This document shows positions 1 through 11,226 of a DNA stretch of 64,000 bases, piece after piece; position 1 is the stretch's first letter; each line of letters begins with the position of its first letter. The notes beneath the pieces are model-generated. The model searched no databases, had not been told where the DNA came from, and worked only from the letters and a program-made list of their open reading frames with translations. The position numbers and the translations under genes are program-made. Origin of the DNA: Uloborus plumipes. Taxonomy: Eukaryota; Arthropoda; Arachnida; Araneae; Uloboridae. The DNA lies in contig JAXGGA010002198.1 in assembly GCA_038373865.1 (NCBI GenBank), positions 1 to 64,000 on the forward strand, read 5' to 3'.

Positions 1-2577
1 TAAAAAACAAATTTTTTTTTCTTCATTAAGTTAATGCCCTTGTTGTTTAAAGGCAATTATTTTCTTTTGAAATGAAAAAAAAATTTTTTAAATTTTTTAA
101 ACAAATTTTAAGGGGACTGCAAATTTGGGTTTTGCCGAAAATTTTTCACTAATTGAAAACCAAACAAAATGTGAAATCACTGTTCGGAAACAGTTGAGAC
201 CACAATTGTGTTTAGTTCAAATGGAACAATTTTTCTTCTAAGCATTTTTCACGTTGCATAAAATGACCACTTTATCAAAACGTACGGCTTCGCAATATGT
301 TTATTTTCAAACGTACTATTGTTTGGACTCAACTGCAATCCACTAACTAAGACTAGCATTTATACTTAAGCTGGACTAAATGCATTTAAACGTCAATATA
401 TTTTTTTGGCATTCAAACGCATTGGTCACAAGAAAACTAGAACAATTATTTCAAGGTTTCTAATAATTTCATTATTTTTACACCCACATATCTTAGGTTT
501 CTACTGAAGTCCCTTCAGTTTATTGAAATTCTGTTATTTGAGTATCATAAGTAGAAAAATTGGTCAATTTGGTAATTTGGTTGATTTGCAAAAGATCTGT
601 TCTGAAATATTGTGCTGATAACTTTTGATTTCTCACATCTAAACGAACTCTGATATAGAAAAAACTTCTTAGTATAGAATAAAATTTAAACTGATTAATT
701 TTATTTTACTGTTACGAAAGACTTTAAGTTCTACTTATTAATCAATCAATTCTTCTAATTATGTCTCTACTAATGGGACTTTTAAGCAAATTTGAACGAT
801 TTTTTTAGACTGAACCTTTTTTTCTCTTTGATGTGACTGTTGCTTATACCTGGAAGGTTCTTTTTTTTTTCGCATTTGAAATTTGGTTAAATTAACTCCG
901 AAACACGTGTATGCAGTGTATTTTTTATCGCAACAATGATGTGTTACGTTTCGATATAAAGGAATGATAATAGTATACTAAATGAAAAAGGTTTGTTTTT
1001 GAGTTTTTGAATAAATGAATGACAAAACCTTGAATCATATTTATAAGAGAAACGTTAAAACAATAAACCAAAAAGAATTTTTATAGAGTTAAATTTTAAA
1101 TGGAGTTCAAATAATGACTATTATTATCCAAGCGTATTATTTTGATTCTAATTGGTTCATGTCTAAATATTCGCATGACTTTATTACATTTATTTAGTTC
1201 AAGTAATGAATATTTTATATTTTTATAAATGCAATAATTAAGACTGAAGTGCACAATGATTTCGTTTTTATGAAAACTAAGTTAAATGGGATTATTATAG
1301 AAATAAATATTATGAATGTATAGTTATATGGTTTTTATTGTAATCGATTTATGAATCGACATTCTCACAAATTTTCATTAATTTACTTTTTGGTTAGTTT
1401 CATCAATGAACTAGCTCCAAACACCATAAGTAAAAGATATTGTTGTAGGTTATTTTTTATAATAAAAAAAATCAAAAATATGAGTCATAACATTTATAAA
1501 AAATAAAAGAAAATATTTCATTAGAGTTATTTTTATCACAAAACGCCTATACGAGGGTTCTTGAACTTTGTTCTACCTTCCGCCTTGAGCAGAATCAATC
1601 AAATTATGTTAAAAAACTGCTTTTACCGATATATTCTACCTAACAATTATTTTAATACATTAAAATTTGCATTCAAGTGCAAATAACATCTTTTTTTGAA
1701 CTCTTTCACTGACATTGCTTAATTTGAAAAAAACTAAGTAAGAAGGAAATTAAATTTCTACTGTGTAAATTTCATTCTCATCCTAATCTTCTTTAAGAAT
1801 GATTGAATTCTTAATAAATTCTTCTGAGATGAAGTACTTAGTATTCCTTTGAATGAAATTTGCTAGTTCCATTACGGAAATTAAATTACAAGAAATAATC
1901 CTACATTGGATTACGCATTTGCTATCTAGATTTATGAATTAACTCCTACGCTAGTTTCTAGTTATAAGATAAATGTCTCATTTTACAGTTATTTAAAAAA
2001 TTTGTAAGTTTTTATCAAAACAAAACCAATTGAAATTGCATAATATTATTTTATGCTTGTGTTCTTTTAAATTTAAGTATTTATAAATTCTTATTGCTCC
2101 ATTTAATATTTTTCAGAGAAATACATCCACCTTTTATTAAACACTTGTATCCAATTCATTACGTGAAATCTCATAGTTTTATAGAGACATATTATTTTTA
2201 TCTTTCTTCAACATTCGTCAAAAATTCGAGCTTTCTTTCTTCTTTTTTTCTTTTTAACGAATATTTAGAGTAACTTTGTGGAATACCTAAGTGGCATTTT
2301 TAGGCGTTTACCAAACATTGTTAGTTTGGAATTCAATTTAGATTTTATTTATTCAAATGCTTATTCATTTGACTGTGACTAAATTTATCCGCTACGATAG
2401 GAAAAACAATGGGAAAATGCAACACTAAGGTTTAGTATATAGGTTAGTAAAAAATTAGCAAGAGTAAAAATCAAGGTTCAAAATATCTAGTTGAATCTCA
2501 CAGACAATTCGATATTTAACTATTACGAGTTTAGTTGTTTGAATTTTAATGCGTATGTTTAGTATTATAGCTAACTT
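1..2577. other. Anonymous AT-rich DNA
   Basis: No ORF, RNA gene or terminal-repeat structure could be supported here. The stretch consists of AT-rich unique-looking sequence with short homopolymer runs. It is probably intergenic or intronic DNA with very old repeat remnants. Confidence 0.6.
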
Positions 2578-2759
2578 AGGCAGGAACTCAAGTGAAACAC
2601 GAACGATCGCAACTCACCAATGCAATCGCAAATTTCCAAACTTGGATACGTTACAATAGCTACGAGATGCGATTCTAATGTAATTCGACTTCCAGTAGCG
2701 ATTGCAGTTTGTGATCGCCTCGAAGCGATTGCAATGGTGTTTCACTTGAATTCGGCCCT
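2578..2759. mobile_element. Hairpin MITE, copy 1 (AAGTGAAACAC ends)
   Basis: A 182-bp element with inverted ends: left AGGCAGGAACTCAAGTGAAA, right (reverse complement) AGGGCCGAATTCAAGTGAAA. Internally it carries GCGATCGC-like and AATCGCAA blocks arranged as an imperfect hairpin. It has no coding capacity. A second copy lies at 63452-63620, and the empty site of that copy is visible at about 26865, so the element boundaries are well supported. The superfamily is unknown. Confidence 0.8.
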
Positions 2760-3930
2760 AGGTAAGCAATAATATTAACCAGGGAACCACACAAATAGTG
2801 TAATAGTGAAAAAAAGCTGTTTAAGGTTACAATCTAAAGATCATTTCGAGAATATTTTTGGCGCAAAAACTATTTGTCCTCTTAGGTATGTTATCGAGAA
2901 ATACAGTCTTAAAGCCTTCCGAAAGTTAAATAATAGTATAGTACGAAATTGACTTGGCGAGAAATTGAGCGCGCAATTTCGTCCATCTGCAAGTGGCAGG
3001 AAAATAAATCTGCGAGTCGTGTAAAAGATCGTCTTCCACTACAGATTGAAAACTCGCTAAATTTGGTGACTTTTCTTAAAATTTCGGCAAGATTTAAATA
3101 TCTGATATTTGTCGATAACGATTATACGACGATAAGTAATTTATGTGTCCAGAAAACATGTTTTGCTGTGCTCTTTCCATTGCTGTAGATTTATTATTTT
3201 TTTTCCTCATTACATTATCGTATGGTTTTTCTAGCAAACTTTAGTAGAACTTTCCGTTCTTCAGCATTGGAGTTCCATGTCTTGATTTCGAGTGAGTATG
3301 GCCAAACGTTACACATAATAAAAACATCGTGTTCAATCGGAAAAGACAAAGCACATTTTTTGGTCCTTTCCTAACTTGCTGATTATAGACTCTATAAAAT
3401 GCATGGCAAAAACGTTTACAAAAAAAGCTTAACCCTTTATTTAGAAAAATTTCTAAAATCAATAGGGTCCCTATGCCTTAGGGTCCCCAAAAAAAAACAG
3501 TTTTCCTATTGCAGGTACCATCTGTCGGCCTCTCAGCGAAGTACCAGGAGTGGTACTTAAAAGTTTCAGCATGAGTCCCAGCCATATAGGATTCATAATA
3601 CTAAATTAATAAAAGCGGGACTTCTGAGTCCCGTCGGGGCATAAAAATGTTAAGTTTTAAATGCGAAATGTGAACTTCTTTTTACTACACTTGATTAGGC
3701 AAAAAACGCACCGCCAAGTTAAAAACTTAGTATTAGAGCTCAATAAGTTAAACTCAGCTAATCGCTGACCCGATTAAAAGAGTATAGAAACAGAAGCTGT
3801 ATCACAGTACTTATTCAATGAATGAAAGTACCATACGTATCCTAATCGTAAGTAAAACGCAATAATTGCATAAAAGCTGAGATAAAAAATGTTATGTGAA
3901 ATAAAAGCAAAAATTTTATAATCGTAATTT
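2760..3930. other. Unassigned stretch
   Basis: A 79-codon open frame at 2949-3188 and a 73-codon minus frame at 3241-3462 have no recognisable motif and no supporting splice signals. A short hairpin GGGACTTCTGAGTCCC lies near 3617-3632. No gene is called. Confidence 0.5.
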
Positions 3931-4081
3931 TCTGTACCTCAGAACCAGACAAACGTAAGTCCATTTTCGTCATTTTTCAGTAGAGGGGAAAAAACGATGT
4001 ATTCGACAATCGTTTTTTTCCCCTCTACCGAAAAAATGACGAAAAATGGACTTACGTTTAGTCTGGTTTCTGAGGTACAGA
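3931..4081. mobile_element. Near-perfect palindromic MITE
   Basis: A 151-bp inverted repeat. The left arm begins TCTGTACCTCAGAACCAGAC and the right arm ends with its complement at 4081. The arms run about 65 bp each and are almost identical, including a shared GTAGAGGGGAAAAAACGAT block next to a short loop near 4005. It should extrude as a single long hairpin. No coding sequence is present. A target duplication could not be fixed because the flanks are T-rich. Confidence 0.75.
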
Positions 4082-5099
4082 TTTATGTAATTTGTGTGTA
4101 CTAACGTGTGTGGAAATTTATGAGTAGCAACTTGTTTATTGTAAACCTTCAATTACGAGTTTTCATAAAGCATTTGAAATAATTCATCGTTGAATCAAAA
4201 CGCAGTGTCTAAAAAGGCAAGCTAAACATTTAACTTACATTAAACAACACGCAACGCACTGGGCTTTATAAATGTAACTGCATCTACTCTGCAGAGAGGA
4301 AAATTGTTAATGAACCTATTAATATACGTGACTACCTGAGTTATGATGATTTAAGCTCTAGAATGTACCGAAATTATTAATGCGGTTTGGAATTAAATGT
4401 AAATTAGCATGTGTTGAGATCATGTATATCAATTGATCATTGGTAAAAGTGAAATTCTAACCGTTTTCCTGCCTAATTTGATATTTAGAGGTTAAAAATC
4501 ATGTAACTTATTTTTTTAGAAGTGAACATTTCTAATAAAAGAGCAAGATGATAAAAGTTAGTAAAGGCTAGAACACAATTCTTAGAAATATTGTCAATCC
4601 TACGATTTTAATGTCATTAAATTATGAAGCAGCATTTTGTCTTTTTGAGAAACGTAGTATCGTACGTTCCATAAATTTGTTATTTATAATGTTAACCATA
4701 TTTAATATGATACACTAATCTTTTCGCTGAATTACTGAAAATCAAAGGTTATATATTTCTCTAATTATAGAAAACTAAGAAGGGTGGTAACAAAAGGGGT
4801 CCCATGTGACCCCTGACATATGTGTGACTTTTTTTGTATATTGTTATATAAATGCGTTCTGAAACAAATTAAAAAAATTTCTGGCGTTTTGAACTATTCT
4901 CAGCTTGGTTTTTTAGTATGACAGTAGAATTCAATTGAAAACAAAATAGCACTCTTAGTAAATTCAATGAAATCTGTTTGGAGACGTATACTTAAGACGT
5001 ATATGGAGACGTATCACTTAAGAAGATTCCCCTTTCCTCCCGAAATTGAGAAGATGTGCTTCGTTATTTGCATTAACTCTTATTTTAAACGTATTTCAA

Positions 5100-5927
5100 T
5101 ATTTACTAGCTGCCAGGGCAGCTAGATTAGCTTCCTGCGGCATGCTGATGCATAACGTCCCCCCTCTCTAACTTTTACCTCATTCTGAAATTATATTATT
5201 TGATATAATTTAATGTTCATTCGATTTCAAGACATACCACGCACGTGGCCCGGCGTTGCACGGGCACTTCGTGCCCTGAAAGTAGTGAGAAAAAAATTTA
5301 AAGAAACTACTCCCCGCCAAGGCGGCTCGCTTACAGGCGCTTCACGCCTTTACTTTTTTCCTATATAAAAAAATCATTCGAATTATTGAGATGCTTCACG
5401 CCTTCAAGATGGTGAGGAAAGTTTCAGTAAGTTCAGGTCGCTCAAAGAAAAAAAGCAGACATAGATACTCAGTTTTTAATATAAGTAGATGGCTCTTCAA
5501 CAAATAAATGTTTCAAAATATTACCAGTAGCTAGCGATAAAAATTCTACGTAAGTGGTCCGCTTATGAGTTTCGTGTTTGATTTAGTTAAGCCTTCATTC
5601 AAAATTCTCATTATCATTGTTATCACCGTTTCATAGCAACGACGGTTTGCAAGAATGGATTTCATATTTAATCATTTATTAGGCTTAATCGCTTTAAATT
5701 TGACTACTTATTAATTGATATCTTCGCTAATTAAAATCGTATAATTATATCAATTGAAACTAAAGAAGCTTGAAAAATTACCTATCTATTGGTACCTGGT
5801 TCGACTTTCAGTTCATTGGCGTTCAGGAGAAAGAAGCGTGACATAGAAAGATAGAAAGATAGTTAGAAAGAAAGATAGTTAGAAAGAAAGATAGTGAGAA
5901 AGATACTCAGTTTTTAATATAAGTAGA
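5100..5927 (-). mobile_element. Decayed Helitron zone with two 5' ends
   Basis: On the minus strand, TCTACTTATATTAAAAACTG-type Helitron 5' termini occur twice, ending at 5489 and at 5927. The hairpin GGCCCGGCGTTGCACGGGC (about 5250) resembles the hairpin before the 3' end of the Helitron at 21527-22651. The block 5523-5860 is repeated at 16529-16880 and partly at 7206-7385. The 3' CTRR end is not preserved. This is probably one or two nested non-autonomous Helitrons. Confidence 0.5.
5848..5905. repeat. AGAAAGATAGTT microsatellite-like repeat
   Basis: Short tandem units built from AGAAAGATAG and GTTAGAAAGA lie just inside one of the Helitron-like 5' ends. Confidence 0.7.
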
Positions 5928-7003
5928 TAGTAGAAACAGGCATTCTTGTAACGTTTAACAAGGGTTTTTGATCGAGAGACGACGTTATTATTACTATCGT
6001 TTTTCTGGAAAAAAATGCGTTTTATTATATTTTTGCATTGCATTTCTTCTCTTCTGTTTCGTAATTTTTTGTGTGCTCATTCAAGTTTTCTCTTCTCTTG
6101 CCACTGTTCATCTTATTATTTTATTTCTTTAAGTTATCGACAATGTTAACTCAATGTCAAAAGTCTAGTTTAAATTTTTTTTACTTAACTAATATGTTTT
6201 ACGGTATTATCTACAGATATAAGAAATGTCTTCAGTGAAAAATAAATCATTTTTCCTAGCGTTAAAAAAAATCTACCTAGAAGCTGCTTTTACTATACAA
6301 TATTTGTATAAGGAAAACTAGCAAATAATACATTAAAAATAATATATGGAAGCTAGCGTCATCTCAAACCTTTATTAAGGAGATTTTCCTTAATTTGATG
6401 AAGCATGAGACTTTTCTTCAATGAGTTTCTTATTGGTACGTATCAGCTGTATGCGTAATACCCTTTTCGATGAAGACACAGAAACAAGGGAATTCCGAAG
6501 GATTATCTCGCATTATCATCTTTAGCATCAGCGATTAAGAAAAGCGTCTTTTGTAACAAATAGGCACTTTTCTCACCCCGAGAACAAGTATATCTTTAGT
6601 AAAGAAAAGATTAATTTGTCTCATGCAGGCTTAGATAAGTCATTTAACAAAAGCAATTAGCCGTCTATGTAAGTCTTTCAGTTTTTTATCTTCTGAAAGT
6701 ATGCGGGTAACATTAAAAATGACTATCAGATGCGTGTAACAATATAGTTTATGTACGTTTTGTATTATTTTATATCTTGTAATATGTTCTTAGTTTTTCT
6801 AAATGATTTGTTTTTGAGATTTTCTTCTTTTTTTAATTAATCTTTTAAATTTGTGTGTTTTCTGAAAAAACGTAGTTACTTACACTAAAATTAAATCATT
6901 TTTTAAAATGAGTTTCAGTGAATAAAAATGGAGGGAGATGCGGGGTGTGAAAAATGATATTATATAAAAAATAACATTTATTGAAATTTTTTTTGTTAGA
7001 TAA

Positions 7004-7150
7004 ATGGAGCTTCCTGTTAAAATGAATCTTCTGCAGCTGAAACGAGAAGCGTATCTTCGAAAAAACGCTATGAGATTCATGACAAACGAAGACATGATAC
7101 GCATAGCTTATCGCAATGCGGGGAATGTTACGCTTATAAATTTCCTTTAA
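7004..7150 (+). CDS. Candidate small coding exon, unrecognised
   Basis: An ATG-initiated frame of 48 codons ends in TAA at 7150. It begins five bases after a good splice-acceptor-like tract (TTTTTTTTGTTAG ending at 6999) and is clearly richer in GC than its neighbours. The residues look protein-like: basic and amphipathic in the middle (LKREAYLRKNAMRF), followed by TNEDMIRIAYRNAG. An in-frame TAA lies directly before the ATG, so if it is real this is the first coding exon of a gene or a complete micro-ORF. There is no signal peptide or known motif. The minus-strand open frames over the same interval look like shadows. It could also be a chance ORF or a TE fragment. Confidence 0.3.
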   Translation: MELPVKMNLLQLKREAYLRKNAMRFMTNEDMIRIAYRNAGNVTLINFL

Positions 7151-7205
7151 TTTAACTTCATTTTTTGATTGTGCTAATGTAATCAGCACCATTTAAATAT
7201 TAACA

Positions 7206-7385
7206 TCCTCTCAACTAATTTATATTTCAAAACAACACAAGATACTCGTCATAAAAATACCGTGAACGTGGCCCCGTTATGTCTTATTAGTGTTTGATGA
7301 AGATAAAAACACCAAAGAGCAATGATAGTAATGAAGTTCATGTTTGCTACAGAGAAGAATTCATTCAAAATTTTCATTACTGTGC
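7206..7385. repeat. Dispersed repeat fragment (third copy)
   Basis: It shares ACTAATTTATATTTCAAAAC and a later GTTCATGTTTGCT...TTCATTCAAAATTTTCATTA block with 16501-16650, and more distantly with 5523-5620. It is a degraded copy of the Helitron-like repeat found at those places. Confidence 0.55.
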
Positions 7386-8015
7386 TATGGCAATTAGTTT
7401 CTTCAACAATGGGTTATACTTAACTATTTAATATGGGAAAAAAGCCTGAAATTAACCATTTCTGCCCATATATTTTTTCTAAAGAAACAAATATGGAGAA
7501 TGGGACCTAAATCAGTTAAGGCTGTACGGTGTCATACACAAATACACCGATACGTCTCGAACTTATAACTCCCTTCCTTGTTGCGTCAGGGGTTAAAAAA
7601 TGATGCACAATAACGTTCGCAACACGAATATTTTTTTCATTCTGAACAGAATTACGCAGCCCAAGTTGGAACTGACTGCAAAATGCGCGGTCACTCATTG
7701 AGTTTATATTTTTAATCACATAATTGTATCGAAATGTATTTTGATTGTTAAAGATTCAAAGCTTTAAACTATCGACTTTCTTAAGCAGTCAAAACTAACG
7801 TTAAAGCCAAGTGCTAAATTTAAAACACACATGCACCAATGAGCTAATATTTAGAAAAGTGCCAATTTGAGTCCAAAGAGAATTTTCACTAGTATTTCAA
7901 TAACTAGTTAAAAAAATAATTTTCCCCAGAAAGAAGGTAAGGTTCTGCTTTCATTTCATCTAATAACACCAGGAAAAAAAAATCTTCAGAAAATATTTCT
8001 TTTATATGTCAAAAA

Positions 8016-9288
8016 TCAGATCGGTAACGTGTCCCCAGAAGCAAAGCTTAGCATGCAAACAGGTCATGCGCACTTTCTAACTCCCCCCCCCCCAAAAAAA
8101 CGCACTTGCACAAAAAACAATTCTATTTTTACCCCTTTGTTGATATTTTACTTCATTTTTGTTTTAATCGATTTCTGATTTTCTAGCCGATGCAAAATAA
8201 GCGTGTCCCTCAGTTCCGCGTCAGAGCGGTAACAATAACTTCCGATCTATATTTAGGCTCCCAAAATCATTTCCTGCACCGATACCAAGTGATACTGAGT
8301 ACTTGGTGTGATGTTTTATCGCATCATAATTAAAAATTTGCATTTCTGCATCTAAAATTGCAGGTAAGATTTTTTAAAGTGATTTTATAAAATGTGTGTC
8401 ATTTAAGTCATCAGATCGGTAACACGCGCTAAAATGCGCAGTTTTTATTATTTTAAAAGTTATTTTATATATAAGTATAGTCCTTTAGTACAAGTGAAAA
8501 AAATCACGTGTTATTTTGGTTTAGCGCGATCGACTCGGAAATAAAAAATAATCTTTGTCGGTTTGTCAGATCGGTAACAGTCAGAACGGTAACATTGAAA
8601 AACAGCGAATATGTTACCGAACTAACTCTTACGTTTCAGAATTATTAAAAAGCAAAAAACATAGGTTTTAGCCATATATCTTGAATATTTTTGTTCTTAA
8701 AAAATGAAAAGCAATGAGTTTTAGTACAATTGCTTCATTTGTGGTTTGTATAACCTGACAATAGAAGTAATAGAAGTTAGTAACATAAGAAAAATTGACA
8801 CTGCCGAAATTAAGTTAATTAATTATTATTATTTTATTTATTTATTTTTTTGGTGCTTCAATTTCTCATAACTTCGCTAAACAACTAGATAATGACTAGC
8901 ATGCTAAATTTGAATTTCTGATCAAGAAATTAAATTTCCTGCACCTAATTAAAGAAAAGCAAGCAGCAGAGTTGTGTGTTGAAAAGGTAGAAGTTGTGTG
9001 TTGTTTCAAAACAAAACAAATGTTTTATTAGCTTGGATTTGGTAATCTCATAATTTATTTTATCTAAAAACCTTATCCTCATTTTTATTTCCAAGACATT
9101 CTTTTTTATAATAAAATTTGATTTTTTAGCTAATATATATATATATTTTAATATAATTATCTTAATTCTATGTTAAAAATGCAAGAAAATGATATCATTT
9201 TTAGAGATGTAAATGAAGACTGAAAGCATAATGTCCGATATGTAGCTCATATTAACATCAGATCTGTAACACTCATCAGATCTGTAAC
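8016..9288. repeat. Array of dispersed TCAGATCGGTAAC motifs
   Basis: Seven direct copies of a 13-base motif, TCAG(AT/AG/AA)C(G/T)GTAAC, lie at 8016, 8221, 8411, 8566, 8581, 9258 and 9276. One inverted relative (GTTACCGAACT) is near 8613. Spacing is irregular, with pairs almost abutting at 8566/8581 and 9258/9276. No ORF lies between them. The layout matches the subterminal motif arrays of the transposons at 11227-13216 and 44303-45432, but terminal inverted repeats were not found. Confidence 0.65.
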
Positions 9289-10208
9289 GGCTTAAAAGTG
9301 AGTAATCGAAATAGGGGGTAAATAACTTCCTTGACCTCCCCCTTTTATTTTCTTGCATTTAGACCCAATTTAGACTTAAAATCCAAAATTAATTTTTTTC
9401 TGCAAAAAATGTTTTTAATTAGGAAACTCCAACTTCAAATTGGCACTTTTCAAAAGATTGGCTCCAATATGCTCCTCACACACAAGTATGTACTTATTTC
9501 AAGCTTGCACTTACGTCAAAAAATAATTTACTTAATGGAGCGTATGACTTAAAAAAAAAAAGATAATGCTCTTATACTTTTATTTTATTAAGCCCCTTAA
9601 ATAAATATTTTCCGCCGCAATTTATTCTTTCATATTTCATTTTTTTTGTAGCATTAAAGTACTTCAGCGACCAAGACAATGTAGTAATATGTTCTCAAAG
9701 CTAATTTTGCAAAAACAGCTGATCCCTATAATTTTATTAGAGAATGAGAAAATATTTTTATATTTCAGCTAAAGAAGATCTTTTTCTCTCATTAACTTTT
9801 TGTTCTTCAGTCAAAATATGATTAAGTGTAAAAAAGAGGAAAAAATATCTTTAGTAAATTTCGACATAAAATTAATTTTGAGAGCATGTTTTAAAACGCG
9901 TTGCTTCCTTTTGCTTTTTAATTCCGGTATTTGTTTAAAGGTAATGTTCTCAACGTATTGACATTTATCGTTAAAAAAATATGTTAGAAATGGATTTAAG
10001 AGACAAACAACTATGAAGGGAAATCTTAAGTAAAAATGATGAAAAATAAATAAAAAAAATTCAAATCTTGTGTTCATTTTATTAGGAAATTATCTGAATT
10101 GTACGTGAAATTAATTTTAACACTGAAGATGAGAATCATAAAGTAACATGTTAAAAACAATGTTGTTTTTGCTGCACTTTTTTTTCGGGAATTGAAATTT
10201 ATTACTTA

Positions 10209-10734
10209 CTATCTGATTACCTGGCGTTGCCCGGGGTGCTTATTAATATAATAGAGCTCTAAAAAATTATTTGAATTCTCGTTTTTTTTTTTTTTTTGCA
10301 TCATACAATATGTGTTCCAATGTTTCAAGGTTATTAGAACATGAATTCTAATTGTTTTTAATTTATTTCATGCTAAAATGAAATAGGTGAGCTTTGAATT
10401 GATAATTCATAGTTAATTGAAATTTTTGTTGGAAAATACTTATATTTAAATGTATTAAATTTTATCAATTTGTATGCTTAAATGCTTATCTTTATTACTC
10501 TATACATTCAAAATTGAAAGAAAATGACCATTTTGACACAAAAAAATTTGAATTTTGAGCTTTTTGGATTTTTTTAAATTTTAAAACTCCGCCTATGTGA
10601 GTTCTAGTGCATCAAGCAACCTATGTGCCAAGTTTGATGAACATCCAACGAAAACTGGGGATTTGTATGAGGAATAAACTTACAAATATACATACATGTA
10701 TACAAATGTACATACATCCATTTTTATATGTATG
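10209..10734 (-). mobile_element. Helitron, non-autonomous, old copy C
   Basis: Read on the minus strand, it is homologous to the Helitrons at 43307-43852 and 44276-46243. It has a 5' end like TCTATATCTATAAAAATG, an internal run matching their CATCAAACTTG(A/G)CACA...CATAGGCGG block, and a 3' hairpin CCCCGGGCAACGCCAGG near 10240. The final CTAG is mutated. No coding capacity is present. Confidence 0.7.
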
Positions 10735-11226
10735 AATAGTAATGATTTGGAAAGTATTTGTAAGGCAGATTCCTGCACTTAAATTGCACACAAACTATAT
10801 ATATGTATGTTCCTCTGAAACGCACCTAAATCGAACTGCGCTTTTAAATTAATAATTATGGTTTTTTAATTCAAATCAAATTGGTTTACATGTTGCAATG
10901 ATGCAAGTAATGAGTTTTAAAAATAATCTTTTGTTAGGTTAAACTATATGATACCAAAGCCAGATCATGTTTATGTTACATACTACGAGCATCATATTAT
11001 GTACAACGGATCCTCTTTTGTCCCGGGAAGTCATTTATTTTATTAAAAACTAATTTAAGTTATGTACCGAAAATTGTTGCTGTACTCCTATCGTAAAGCA
11101 ATGAAGCGCGATACATAACGTGAAGTTATTACTAACTACATAATGTTGTAATGAATTGAAGTGTAAATTGAAGTGAGCTTGAAGTGTAAATTAAGGGTAT
11201 ACAACGTTTTATAGCATAAAATTACA

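Noticed and set aside
2949..3188. 79-codon open frame on the plus strand
   Set aside because: The start codon is not ATG, there is no recognisable motif or splice context, and the composition is consistent with chance.
8085..8100. C/A homopolymers here and near 17952, 20300, 29030, 36553 and 43891 as regulatory elements
   Set aside because: They look like simple low-complexity tracts common in this genome, with no paired signal.
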